Below are positions 13,773-25,287 of a stretch of 64,000 bases of DNA, in pieces. The stretch is from Otis tarda. Taxonomy: Eukaryota; Chordata; Aves; Otidiformes; Otididae. Positions within the stretch are counted from its first letter, which is position 1. The number at the start of each line of letters is the position of its first letter. The stretch is from positions 40,479,371 through 40,543,370 of the forward strand of contig CM048557.1 of NCBI GenBank assembly GCA_026413225.1, written 5' to 3'. The position numbers and the translations under genes are program-made. The notes beneath the pieces are model-generated. The model saw only the letters and a list, made by a program, of their open reading frames with translations. It was not told the origin of the DNA and searched no databases.

Positions 13773-14838
13773 GTCCACTGCTTGAAAAGGGCATTTAAAT
13801 AATGAAACTGCAGATATATGCCAAACATCCTATGAACAGTTTCTTACTATTTATTTAAGAAACTATTACCTGGGATAAAAGTGAAAAAATTTATCTACTT
13901 ATTATATACCTTTACAATTTCAAATATGCAGCTTGTGACAGGACCCCAAATGGACTCTGGTGTTGAGATTCTGTCACACGTTTACTTAAAACCCTTCATC
14001 CCATTGAGGATGCTAATTTTTTTTATCCAGTAAAACTGTGTTTTGTCAGATTGTTAGAACTAGCTTTTCAGACATAGAGGACTCACACCTACCAGGTAAG
14101 ATCTGAAAGAAACTTTAAATCAACAGGTGACGCAAATCCCACTCAGTAAGGCTAGCTCACCTTCCCCGTGTCCCCACTTGACCAGCCAGGTGGACACCTC
14201 TGTTGCTGTTGCAGCGCAAGAGCAGCGCTGATAAGTAGCAATGGGTTCAGCAAATGAAACATTTCTTCTCTGCATGGTTTAAAGGGATGTTCACTGGCGA
14301 GATTAGGCATTCAGCACATGCACTGTCCTTCAGAAGACGACACATTTCTTTTCCTTAGTTGTCATGATTTATGCTGTGGTTCTCCTTAGAGTTTAAGTTT
14401 AATTTTTTTTTGTTTGCAGTCAGGACACTGTTGTCAAATAGGCTAGATTATCTGTTGCTACTAAATCAATCTGAAATGTAAAAATCAAAGGTCTCTGTCG
14501 TTAAGAACTGCTAACCACCGCAGTGGGTTAGCTGGTAAGATGTGGGGCTGTCCTTCATAAAAAGAGAGGAATAGAAGTTGCCATGTTAATTTTCAACACC
14601 CAGCAGCTCTCACATCTGCATAGTTTTACTAATTCAGAATCTGTTAAAATCAGGAATAGCTTTTCCTTGGTCTTGACCTTTTTTCAGATTTCAGTAAAGA
14701 ACAGTAACAGGTGAAATAGCATTTTTCTTCCCTGTGAACATAACTTGTCTTTTTCCTCAGAACTTGTTCTAATTAAAAACTCCACCACACTTTTTATTAA
14801 TTCTTTACATGTTTTTATGCAATAGCCCTGCTTGTTCT

Positions 14839-14853
14839 TGTGTGTGTGTGTGT
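14839..14853. repeat. Short (TG)n microsatellite
   Basis: About seven TG units inside unique sequence. It is short and probably only mildly polymorphic. Confidence 0.85.
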
Positions 14854-15396
14854 AGCGGCCAAATCCCACAGTTTATCGGGTAGGAGCATGAGTTTTTACA
14901 CCTAAAGAAGACTAGATCTGTGCGGTTCATTCATTCTTGTCTTCAGGAAGAAGGCTATCCTGGAGAGCAGAGCAATTGCAAATTTAGTAAAGAACTCATA
15001 AAGACAAGACTTAACAGTCACAGAAGAGAAAAATATAGTAGGAGAACAGCAAAGAGCAAAGTCCTTTCACAAGCTGACATTTATAGGGACATATGCTAGC
15101 TTGCAGGATGAGAATTGCAAGTAATGTTACCACAAATATTTTTTTTCCCCTGCAGAATGAAGACTAATAAAGTTTAAATTCCTTTATTGTTCCTGTCCAG
15201 TTTCACTTCTTTCTTTATTCCAGCTTCCTCTTGCTGTCCTTTTCCTTTACTTACAGTTATTCCACAAAATCTTAACCTACCAGGTGAGCCAAGAACTAGA
15301 AGCTTTTGAGGTTGTCCGAGGTATTTCTTTCCAGCTAAATCATGACTCTCCCTTAAGCCAGCTGAGAGGCATTGCTCCATTAAAACAGCTCCAGTT

Positions 15397-15943
15397 CATA
15401 GAATCATAGAGTAGTTTGGGTTGGAAGGGACCTTCAAAGGTCATCTGGTCCAACCTCCCTGCAATCAGCAGGGACATCTCCAACCAGATCAGATTGATCA
15501 GAGCCCCATCCAGCCTGGCCTTGAATGTTTCCAGGGATTGGGCATACACCACCTGTCTGGGCAGCCTGTTCCAGTGTTCTACCATCCTCATTGTCAAAAA
15601 TGTCTTCCTTATATCGAGTTTAAATCTACCCTCTTTTAGTTTAAAACCATTACCCCTTGTCCTGTCGCAACAGACCCTGCTAAGAAGTCCGTCCCCATCT
15701 TTCTCATAAGCCGCCTTTAAGTACTGAAAGGCTGCAATAAGGTCTCCTCTGGAGCCTTCTCTTCTTCAGGCTGAACAACCCCAAATCTCTCATCCTTTCC
15801 TCATAGGAGAGGTGCTCCAGCCCTCTGGCCACTTTTGTGGCCCTCCTCTGGACTCTCTCCACTGTGTCTTTCCTATGCTGAGAATTCCAGAGCTGGATGC
15901 AGTACTCCAGGTGGGGTCTCACCAGAACAGAGTAGAGAGGCAG
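15397..15943 (-). mobile_element. CR1 LINE copy, 3' part of a split element
   Basis: On the minus strand this runs from the CR1 tail (at 15397) back into ORF2, up to the segment encoding [16 protein letters not shown]. At 15943 the element stops and another CR1 tail begins. The matching upstream piece of the same ORF2 resumes at 16322 with the codons for RSVASRS. The 3' UTR (GGTCCCTTCCAACCCAAACT) is close to that of the inserted copy but differs in the tail. ORF2 is disrupted by small indels, for example a change of frame near 15700, so this is the older of the two. Confidence 0.9.
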
Positions 15944-16321
15944 AATCATAGAATCATAGAATGGTTTGGGTTGGAAGGGTCCTTAAAGATCATCGAGTTT
16001 CAACCCCCTTGCCCTGGGCAGGGACACCTTCCACTAGACCAGGTCGCTCAAAGCCCCATCCAACCTGGTCTTGAACCCTTCCAGGGATGGGGCATCCACA
16101 ACTTCTCTGGGCAACCTGTTCCAGTACCTCAGCACCTTTACATTAAAGAATTTCCTCCTTATATCTAATCTAAATCTACCCTCTTCTAGTTTAAAGCCAT
16201 GACTTCTTGTTCTATCACTACATGCCCTTGTCAAAAGTGCCTCTCCAGTTTTATTGTATGCTTTTTCTTGCTGAGGGTGCACTCAGTCCCACTGTCCATG
16301 TTGCCAACAAAGATGTTAAAC
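15944..16321 (-). mobile_element. Internally deleted CR1 LINE inserted into another CR1
   Basis: On the minus strand a full CR1 3' end (tail at 15944-15962) leads back to the ORF2 C-terminus, including FRLDIRRKFF and [14 protein letters not shown]. Near 16260-16265 it jumps to sequence lying much further upstream in CR1: the segment that encodes [18 protein letters not shown] in sister copies, just before the catalytic FADD box. The stretch in between is missing, so the copy carries a large internal deletion. It sits exactly between two pieces of the older CR1 and in the same orientation. About a dozen bases of the older element are missing at the junction, so the target site was trimmed rather than duplicated. 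Confidence 0.85.
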
Positions 16322-16497
16322 AGACCTGCTGGCCACGCTTCTTTTTATGCAGCCCAGGATCTGGTTGGCTTTCTGGGCTGCAAGTGCACATCGCTGGCTC
16401 ATGATCAGCTTTTCATACACCAGTACCTCCAAGGCCTTCCTGGCAGGGCTGCTTTCAATCCCTTCATCCTGCAAGTTGCTTATCTTGACCCTGGATG
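16322..16497 (-). mobile_element. CR1 LINE copy, 5' part of the split element
   Basis: This continues the CR1 that ends at 15943. On the minus strand it encodes, in order, an [12 protein letters not shown]-like segment, a [11 protein letters not shown] segment, [26 protein letters not shown], and then the break. Homology is lost at about 16497, which I take as the 5' truncation point. The coding frame is open across this piece, but it has none of the RT catalytic residues. Confidence 0.85.
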
Positions 16498-19400
16498 AAA
16501 ACACTAAATATTGGCTGCCAGCTCAGGAAGTCATCTAAAGGGGTCCAAGCAAGTGCTATAATAGGCCTTTGTAACTTTTGGCCATTAGGCAAAACAGATA
16601 ACAACTCACTGTCTGCCTGTTATGTTGTCATAAAGTGTTTCATATGCATTACAGAAGAGTAATTACAGTAGATTTGCTGGAAAAGGGTATAAAGAGTGTT
16701 GCAAAGTCTTACTATGTAATTTGAATGTTGTGATTTACATTGAAAGTATCTGATGTGTCTGTGAGTAAGAAGACTCCAGCTCTAGTAAATTATGTTCACT
16801 CTGCAACAAACCTCTACAGATTTTTATTTTATGCTTACATTATCTAAAAGACTTTTTTAAGTAAAAATCTCCACAAAGCAGTAAAAAATATAATTCTGGT
16901 CCATTGTATTCTTAAATGTAAGAAAAATGAGAAAATCTTAGGCCATTAGAATTTTTGTAGAAAAAGTTATTATTCTGCAGTTAGAGTTTGCTTGTGGGAA
17001 TTTTTTTTTGTTGTTTGTGAGTACTCTTATGTAACCATGCACCAAGCACAATAAAACTACCTCTATTCAATTGAATATTCACTCTTGTCAAGGTTAATAG
17101 AGTAGGTTCAAATTCAATCAGTGTAAGAGGCTTTAGCTTTGATGGGTTTCAAGGATGCTTTCAGCTTGTCAATGGAAAAGTATGAATCTCACTTTTTGAA
17201 GTATCATTGGGAAGTTTTTGTTCAAACTTTTGTACTTAAATTTCTTTGAGTTCAAAATGTCACATCTTGACATCTGTTCATTTTCCATTTGTGTCACCTA
17301 CTTTTTCTCCTGTACAAGGCATACACAATGGGAAGAATAGTTGGAATGTCAGAAAATTTGAGCTAGGATTGTACAATTATGAGACCAAAGTCCATCCACA
17401 AAAACAAAAGCTTTTAGACCAAACTAAGCACATTGCAAGCTTGTTAATGAGTATATGCGGTTAGGAATAACCACTGTGAATTCTCTGAAGCTGTATAGGC
17501 TAGATGGTTCACGTTTGCTACTGTTATAAGTCATGGATAACAACAGGACCTCTGACATTGCATTAAGCTGACACACCTGTTAAGCTTTTGTTTTACCAGT
17601 TGTCCCCCATATCACAGCCAATATGAACCCAGCATGATCGTGCACAGTTGTGTGCAGTAATATGCCATATTTGCATTTGAATCTGCACAGACTTTTTTGA
17701 ATCTTTTATAGATTAAAGATTGCTTTGTCTTTGTGTTTTCAGAGTACAAGAATTGTTTATTTGAGTGACCATCTATAGTTGAACATCTTCAGAGATTTTT
17801 TGGGGTGGATTCAACCTATTTAAACTTAATTTACAGTTCTGATTCACTAAGACTGCTTTTTAATAGGGCTCTAAAGCAGATAAAAAATGAGAGCAGCCGG
17901 GGTTGAAATGGAAATGCATCAGAGCATAAATAATCTTCTTTTCTGTGTAATCTGAGCAATGGGAATATTTAGTTATGTGAAAACAACAAAACAAAACACA
18001 ACATGTTGCAAAGTTGATAATAGATTAATTCACTGTAAAGAAAGAGCATTGAAAAGAATGAGAAGAATAAAAAGAATAAAAGTTCAAGTGCTTAACTAAG
18101 CTCTGCAGCAACTGCAAGCACTCAGGAAAAGATTGAGTAGTATGACAGACATTGCAGAGAAAATATTTTCTTGTATAATGTTCTTGTTTCATGTATACAT
18201 GGTCAAAAAAAAAAAGAAAAATGCTAGAAACAACATTTGAAAGGTAAGTTCAGATTTACGTCTTATGGACATAAATCTAATTTGCTATTTCTCAAACTTC
18301 ACCTTAGTATCTCCATTTATTTTGAGATGATATGGCAGAAGATTTTACCTATCACTAGAAAGACCATCGAAAAAAGACCACCAAAATCATAGTATATGTA
18401 ACTCTAAACAATCATTTTTTTAATGCTGTGTTTCTCACTCATGACACATCTGCGTTTGTGCACATTGATTTCTTGGCAGAGCTGACTTTACATGGCTACA
18501 AACCTTATCTCAGTTTAGCTATCATTTCATGGAGTAGTAACCTGATGATTTTTAGGAGATTTCAGCTCCTCCAGATACGTAGGGGCATACCTTTAGAATA
18601 ATCTTTTAAAGTGGTGCTTAATGAGGACACCAAGTGTGGTAAGAACAGGAATTTATGGTGTACATGTAGATAAAGGATGATGAAGTTCTCAGCTGTAGAA
18701 GACAGAGGGAAGAAAATGAACCTCCAGTAAGAATGCAGTAAGAAACCAGCAGTCACAGATCTGAAGTCACTCTACCTACAGTGGACAGACAGCTTTACTC
18801 AGTGTTTGCTATCCAGTAACTGCAGAGTGCTTTATTAACACTGCGTATTGTGTTTTGACACAAATACTAAGAGAACTCTAAATATCCGAATTGCTTGTGT
18901 TAGCACTATTAACGTAAGATATTTTAAAGCTATGATACTTCATATCAGAATGAAATCTTGCAGAACTGAAAATAGAATACTACATAATCTCAGTCTTTTG
19001 TCTTTTAAGCCTCCTGCTGTCTTTTTAGATCTACAGAAGTGTAAAAAATTAGATACGTGCAAATAAATAAAGCATTTATTAAGCATTTACTTGGCTTCAG
19101 TGGGGAGATTGCCCTATTATTGCAGAAGCACAGATTTTTTTTTCTTAATGTATTTTTTTAGCTTACTCATACTCAAAAGGTCAAAACTGATGCATGTGAA
19201 ACAGGTTCACGTGAATATCACCATTATTTTATTTTATAGATTCCAGAAGATTGTAATAAGATCATAAACAGAGCCTCATTTTCTTATTTGGCAATGTTTA
19301 TTTTACACCTTAGATGAAATCTAAAAGCAAATAAATATAGGAAGTATTGGCAAGCAAGCTTAGAGAAGGGTATATGTGTTAGAGAGGCCTGAAATCGCTG

Positions 19401-19524
19401 GTGAATAGTCCTCTGCATGCTATGTGTTACATTTCTATTAATTGTAATTTCTAAAAACTGTAGAATGGTTTTAGATTATCATAAAACTTTTTCCAGATGT
19501 AATTCCTACCTAATCCTAATCTTT
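16498..19524. other. AT-rich unique non-coding DNA
   Basis: Nothing recognisable. Open frames are at most about 72 codons. No splice-like exon, RNA gene or repeat family could be supported. Confidence 0.6.
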
Positions 19525-19707
19525 TGTCATAGTTTAGCCCTGCTCGGGACCAAGCTATGCAGTTTCTCACTCACTCTCCCCACCCTCCGAGGGAATAGGG
19601 GAGAGACAATATAACAAAAAGCTCAAGGTTTGAGATAAGGGCAGCGAGAGATCATTCAAGTTACTGTTACAGGCAAAACAGACTCAACTTGGGAAAAACT
19701 ATTTCAA

Positions 19708-19713
19708 TTTATT
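19708..19713 (-). terminator. LTR polyadenylation signal AATAAA
   Basis: AATAAA on the minus strand, inside the solo LTR, about 185 bp before its 3' end. The related LTR at 31-32.7 kb has one in the matching place (31864-31869), which supports both the orientation and the role. Confidence 0.5.
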
Positions 19714-19929
19714 AATAATAAAACCAAAGCAGGGTAATGAAAGAGAGAAAAAATACTGCCCCCACCACTCCCCACTTCCTGGGCTTAATTTCATTCCAGA
19801 CTATCTCCACCTCCTTCCCTTCCAAGCGGCACAGGGGGAATAGGGAATGGTGGTTATGGACAGTTTATCACACATTGTTTTCCACTGCTCCTTCCTCCCC
19901 AGGGGAAAAACTCCTCTCATTCCTCCCGT

Positions 19930-20200
19930 GCTCCATCGTGGGGTCCCTCCTGTGGGCTACAATCCTTCGTGAACTGCTCCTGTGTGGATCGTTTTCCCAC
20001 AGGCTGCAGTCCCTCAGGAACTGGCTGCCCCAGCACGGGCCCTCCATGGGCCACAGCCTCCTTCAGGCATCCACCTGCCCCAGCATGGGGTCCTCCACAG
20101 GCTGCAGGTGGATCTCTGCTCCTCCGTGGACCTCCATGGGCTGCAGGGGGACAACCTGCTCCACCATGGTCGTCACCACAGGCTGCAGGGGAATCTTGGC
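19930..20200. repeat. Degenerate GC-rich tandem repeats in the LTR
   Basis: Imperfect repeats of roughly 45-55 bp, each with a CCATGGGC or CCACAGGCTGCAG-like core. The stretch at 20093-20185 closely matches 32363-32450 in the second LTR, which shows that the two LTRs belong to related families. Confidence 0.65.
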
Positions 20201-20641
20201 CAGGAGCAGCATTACTCCTTCCCCTCCTGCTTCACTGACCTTAGTGTCTGCAGCCATTCCTCTCACAAAAAAAAATTTTCACAATCAGGCTCAGGCAGAC
20301 GCCTCTCATGTTGTCTTCACATCTCCTCTCTTCACTTCGTTCAGCCAGGTCAAGCCAGGCTGGGCCCAGATGGAGAGTGAGGGCCACAAGGCCCACAAGG
20401 CTCGTGCCTCCCTCTCTCTGCCTGTGCTTTTGCTTCTTCTTCCTTTTTCTCTTTAATTTTCCCCTTTTTGCATATATTATCACAGAGGTGTTACCATTGT
20501 CACCAATGAGCTTGGCCCCAGCCAGAGGCACGTCCATCCTAGACACAGCTGGGTCCAGTAGAGAAGGCGGAAACTTCTAGCAGCTTCTCACTGCTGTAAC
20601 TTCTAGCAGCTCTCCCTGCTACACAAAACCAGCACATCTAT

Positions 20642-23600
20642 AAACCAAGGAATTTAATATACTATAAAAGATACTCTCTTGCAAAGCTTCCAAAATGGCA
20701 TGTTGTCTATCAGTTTAACACTTCTTTCAGATGATATAATTTCATTTTACCCTACCCTAGAACTTATTGATGACAGCCGCAACCTAAGATTAGAGATCTT
20801 TGATTTTTGCTGACTTTTTAAAAAGCTAGGACTTTTTAATAATAAATAAAAGTTCACTAGACTAGTTGTGGATGAAATCTGACTCAAAACCCATCAATGT
20901 TTGAATAACTCAAGGAAAACAAAGAGAGACATACAAAATTAGATAATTTTTTAATATCTGCAGCATTATTTTACATTTTACAATCAACTACATCTCAACT
21001 CCATCAGAAGGCAAGATTAAGTTCTAGAAAATGAATTACATATGTAATCATTTCACAAATTCCATGAGCAAGCGTAATTGGAATCTAAAGCCAGCAAGGA
21101 ACAAAAGATCAGTTTATTAGAGGTTCACTAACCAAAAAAGACAGATAAAAATCTTTTGTCTCATACAGAGGTACCACTCAAGCACTATCAGTGAACAACA
21201 GGCAACATGCTAATCACAAGGAAGAGGGGTTTGCATTATTAGACTTATAAAGCATGGCCATGGTCACCACAAGCTTTGAAGGCACAGATCATCAATTATT
21301 GCACTAATTGTTTGTTCTGTTTGTGTCTGAGGCTAAAAGGAAAGAGTCACTGAAGCAAAAATGAGACACACAGAATTGCTACCTCAGTGACAGTTCAGTT
21401 TCAGCATCTCATTATTCATTATTTGTTTTGTTGTGTATACGTGACTTTAAGTTGAATGTACTGATGTATACTGCAAGATGCATACTGTGCAACACTTGTG
21501 AAATCATTATGTGCATTATTCTGCAACTCCAGTCATGAAAGCTGCTTCTTAAAGTTATGTCAACTTCTTTCTTAGGTTTTGTTTCCAATCCAAGTAAGAA
21601 ATACCAAAGCCACTCATTTTAGGGTTTGGATGTCTCTATTTAGATTTGAAATCCAGATGTTAGCAAGCACATCTCTAGGAGGAAAATACCTCCATCTGAC
21701 CAAAGCGCACCTTTTAACACATCTTAGAAAATAGATTTCTTTTTTAAGCCCTAACTCATTCATCCCTATATTTCTCTTCTGAAAAGAATGCAAGTGCAAG
21801 ATCTTAACAGTGGTGGTGTCCAAATGATAAAATAGTAATCTAAGAAAATTCAAAAATGACATACCATTGATAGTAGAAACTTCCTTGATTATGACTACTT
21901 CTCAGAATGAACCAAGAAAGATAGCATGCAGAAGTGAAATTTAACAGTCTTATAACATATTTAACCTTTTTTCTAAGGTTATAAAAATTATCTTTCACAA
22001 TACAATGTGTTATAAACATTATAATATATAGTAAATATATAGCAAAACAGTAACAGTGCTCTGGTAGCAGATGCATCTGCTTTGCAATCTTATAGCTAGA
22101 GAACTATGGTCCTTCACTAGCAGTACCTCATGCTTGTATCATTTTCTTTAAAGTTACCTTTGACTTTGAATTTTACAACTTTTTTTTTCTTTCAAAAAAA
22201 ACGGGTCAAATAGATTGAGCCTGTAGAAGATATACATACCTAACTCTAAGACATGCTTTCAGTGATATGTGATGGAAAGACTAGGGAGTTTATGTGAACT
22301 CATCTACAAGAGACCCTCCCTCCTCTCAAAAGTACATTTTTTAAAAAGCAGAGACTCTTCTTGCCTACTTTTATTAGATAAATGAACATCTGATTTTGAA
22401 GAGTGGGTAGTGATGCATCTGTATATAGAATCTTTTAAATTGTCCTGTTCCAGCACTTACAATCCTTGCTTGAAGAATATCTGAAAAAAAAAAAAATCCT
22501 ATATTCAAATTGTATTCAGGCTCCAAAGTCGGAAGAAAATATTTACTTGCCTCTCAGTTCCTGGTGTTTCCTTGCAGAAATTTCTCTATAATAAATTTGT
22601 AATTTAAAGAAAAGCTACAGTGTTGCAAACATGCAAAAGGTTTACATTAATTTGATTTTCATTTCATATTCAGCAACTTTCCCAAAATTTAAAATATTTA
22701 ATTCTTTGAAATTTTGTGTTTGATATTTGTAATTAAATTCTAATTGTACAAATCCAACTATGGATTATATAAGTATTTTTATTTATAATTTACTTTAAAA
22801 TATTCCAGGTAATGCAGACATACTGGTGATCTACATCTATGTAGATAATAGAGTTAAGTACTACATTCAATAATAGCCTTACATTTTATTATATATAATG
22901 GTTTGATGATATAAAAGATATTACATATATCACTTAAATGTTCAGAAAGAATTCACACTTTGAAGGGGTATGAAAATTAGCTGATTTTTTAATGACAGTA
23001 AGTTAAACTTTTTTGACAACATACATTTCTGTGGTGAATTGGAAAACAATCCTACAATTATTTGAAATACTATGACTCTTCAATATTCTAAAGTGTACCT
23101 TTAAAAATTACCTCCTAATATGAATGAAAACTTTACATAAAATGTGAATCATCTTACTAATCAGATTTCCTTCTACTTCCCCCCATTTGACATACACACT
23201 CAGGTGTATTAAGTAATTACTTTTTATCCCCCATATGCTTTTTGAGACAAAAGGTAAATTTTTTTTTTCTTAAATGTTGGATTCCATGTGCAGAACTAAT
23301 TGACCCCATTCAAAACAATATTGAAAGTCTGGTCATACTGATTCAGATCAGTTTCATCTAGTCCTGTTTACTTGCTTCTGCCTGGACCTGCACAACAACT
23401 GCAGTTTCAGGCAAAGCCAGCCTGCTGCTGAGTTCAGGCCAGCCTGGTAGATCTCAGTCACTTATCAAAAGCTGTGATTAGTCAATATTAACTACTAGAA
23501 AAAGACTGAATTGGTGGGCTGCTCCTCCAGGAGCAGGGTAGGAGTCTTTAGAGCCAGGGTCTCCTGTCCTGTGCTGGTAGAAGCTCACTGAACTGAAGGG

Positions 23601-25212
23601 GGAAAAGGGACTGGCTATAAATGGATGTCTGGGGAAAAATAGAACATGATGAGTATGTATACTCATAATTCCCTACTTATACTTTCCCAGGATTTCCCAG
23701 GCTGAAAATCCTCTCAGTTTAGGGGATTTCCTGACCATTATGTAGTTTGTCACTGTGGTGTGGTTTACCATTTACAGAAGTGCGAACTTAGCAATAAGGG
23801 AAAGTTTGTAGAGATGTCTGTGACAGTGTAACTGGATGAAAGAACCCTGCAAAACAGAGAGCATTGTGTAAAGAGGAAGCTTATCTTTATGTTTTTAAAA
23901 TTGGAAGTTCCAGGGGAAAACTCTTCATTTGTAATGGATCACACTTTATTCTGAAGTCATTCTACTCCTGTAGGTTTGGACTAACTTAATAAAATATGAT
24001 ATATAATCCTTAAATGTGATATTATACCATGTCATTTAGATTATTCTCTGAGTAGAACTAAGCTTAAAGGTTCATCTACTACAGTATATCAGAGTAGCAG
24101 TAATTCAAGGCATAGTTTATCGGCATCAACTTAAAGCTTTTTTCTTTTTAATAATTGTATATTTGAAAAAATGAGCATACAATAGTGGTATAAGATGTAC
24201 AGGTGACAGTGTTTACCTTTCCAATGAAATGCCATATTTTAATTTTTTTTTTTTAATTTAACAAACAATAGCCCTGGGTAAGGCTTGAAAAAACAACATT
24301 TAGAGAAGATGTTTTTATTCATCTCTTGAACATAATTTTCTGAGAAATGCTAGCTCCTCGTAGTTTTGCTATTTGTACTTGCAGTTATGTGGTGAGAGTC
24401 AGTGTGGCAGAAGACACGTTACTTTCACCATCCACATATAGATGTACTCAAATCCAGCCAGTGGCTAAATCTGTGAAAAATCTCAGTCACAGGGATTTGG
24501 CAGAGAAAAGTTCTTAAAGTTTGTCTGTACTAGGAGAACTTTTGTATTCACTTTCTAAATGGACAGTTTCACAACACTCCTGAAGATAAATGTAAAGCCT
24601 TGACAGGCTTTACAGACAGAAAAATTGACAGAACAAACCCAGAAAAGACCTAGAGGTTTTGCTGGTAAACAGGAAGCTGCCTTTGTGCATCTTTCATACA
24701 AAATTACTGTTCTCCCTTGTTTACCTTTAAGCACATAATCAATGCATCTGGGTACACTAGGTCAGAAATAAGAGACTAGTCACATTCTGTAGACAAAATT
24801 TTCAGTAGTGTTTGGGACTGAGATGGTTGTTTCCAGCAGCTGAAAGTGATATTTCCGAGTTCTCCTATTACCTTTTTGCTGAAGAGAAGCGGCCGAAGCA
24901 TTTTAATGACATCTGATCATGTTTCAGAATTTCCTTCCAGCAGGCAATACAATGAAAACATGAAAGAAGTAGTGGAAAAGGGTCAGTAGGAAGTGTAAAG
25001 AACAAAACCAGAATATATTTAATTTCTATTACTGTTTAGGATTCTACATTACTTAATTTTGCTTAGTCTATTTTGTGCATTTTCTTATATAACTAGTTGA
25101 CTTTTGATTGTCCAGTCAGCAGGCTGACAAATAAAATGTCAGATAAAAGCTTTAAAAATAAATACTTGTTCTTGGTTTGCAATAAAATTTAAAGAAAAAA
25201 CATATATAACTT
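20642..25212. other. AT-rich unique non-coding DNA
   Basis: No supported gene. It is very AT-rich in 22.6-23.2 kb. Open frames are at most about 82 codons. Confidence 0.6.
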
Positions 25213-25287
25213 GAGAATCATGGAATGGTTGAGGTTGGAAGGGACCTCTGGAGATCATCTTGTCCAACCTCCCCCATTCAGGCAGAA
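25213..25287 (-). mobile_element. CR1 LINE 3'-end fragment, diverged
   Basis: On the minus strand this is a CR1 3' UTR remnant: GGACAAGATGATCTCCAGAG, then GTCCCTTCCAACCTCAACC, then a mutated tail ATTCCATGATTCTC. Only about 75 bp remain, with no coding sequence. The degraded tail and the CTCCAGAG variant point to an older subfamily than the copies at 28-48 kb. Confidence 0.85.

Larger units (their letters stand above)
12085..15396. other. AT-rich unique non-coding DNA with microsatellites
   Basis: No supported gene. It contains an AT dinucleotide tract at 13740-13772 and a short TG tract at 14839-14853. Open frames are under 100 codons and match nothing I recognise. Confidence 0.6.
19525..20636 (-). 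mobile_element. Solo LTR of an endogenous retrovirus, about 1.1 kb
   Basis: Read on the minus strand it begins TGTGCTGGTTTTG (at 20636) and ends GGGCTAAACTATGACA (at 19525), giving the TG...CA ends of an LTR. The flanks carry a probable 5-bp target duplication with one mismatch: TCTTT at 19520-19524 and TCTAT at 20637-20641. A minus-strand AATAAA lies at 19708-19713. The middle (about 19930-20200) is GC-rich and made of degenerate repeats around CCATGGGCTGCAGG. No internal retroviral region adjoins it, so this is a solo LTR left by LTR-LTR recombination. Open frames up to 239 codons here are by-products of its composition. A 5-bp duplication fits an ERVL-like integrase, by inference. Confidence 0.85.

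Noticed and set aside
19737-20456. Open frame of 239 codons (+)
   Set aside because: It lies wholly inside the solo LTR, antisense to it, in GC-rich tandem repeats. Its peptide is low-complexity and matches no family. It is explained by composition.
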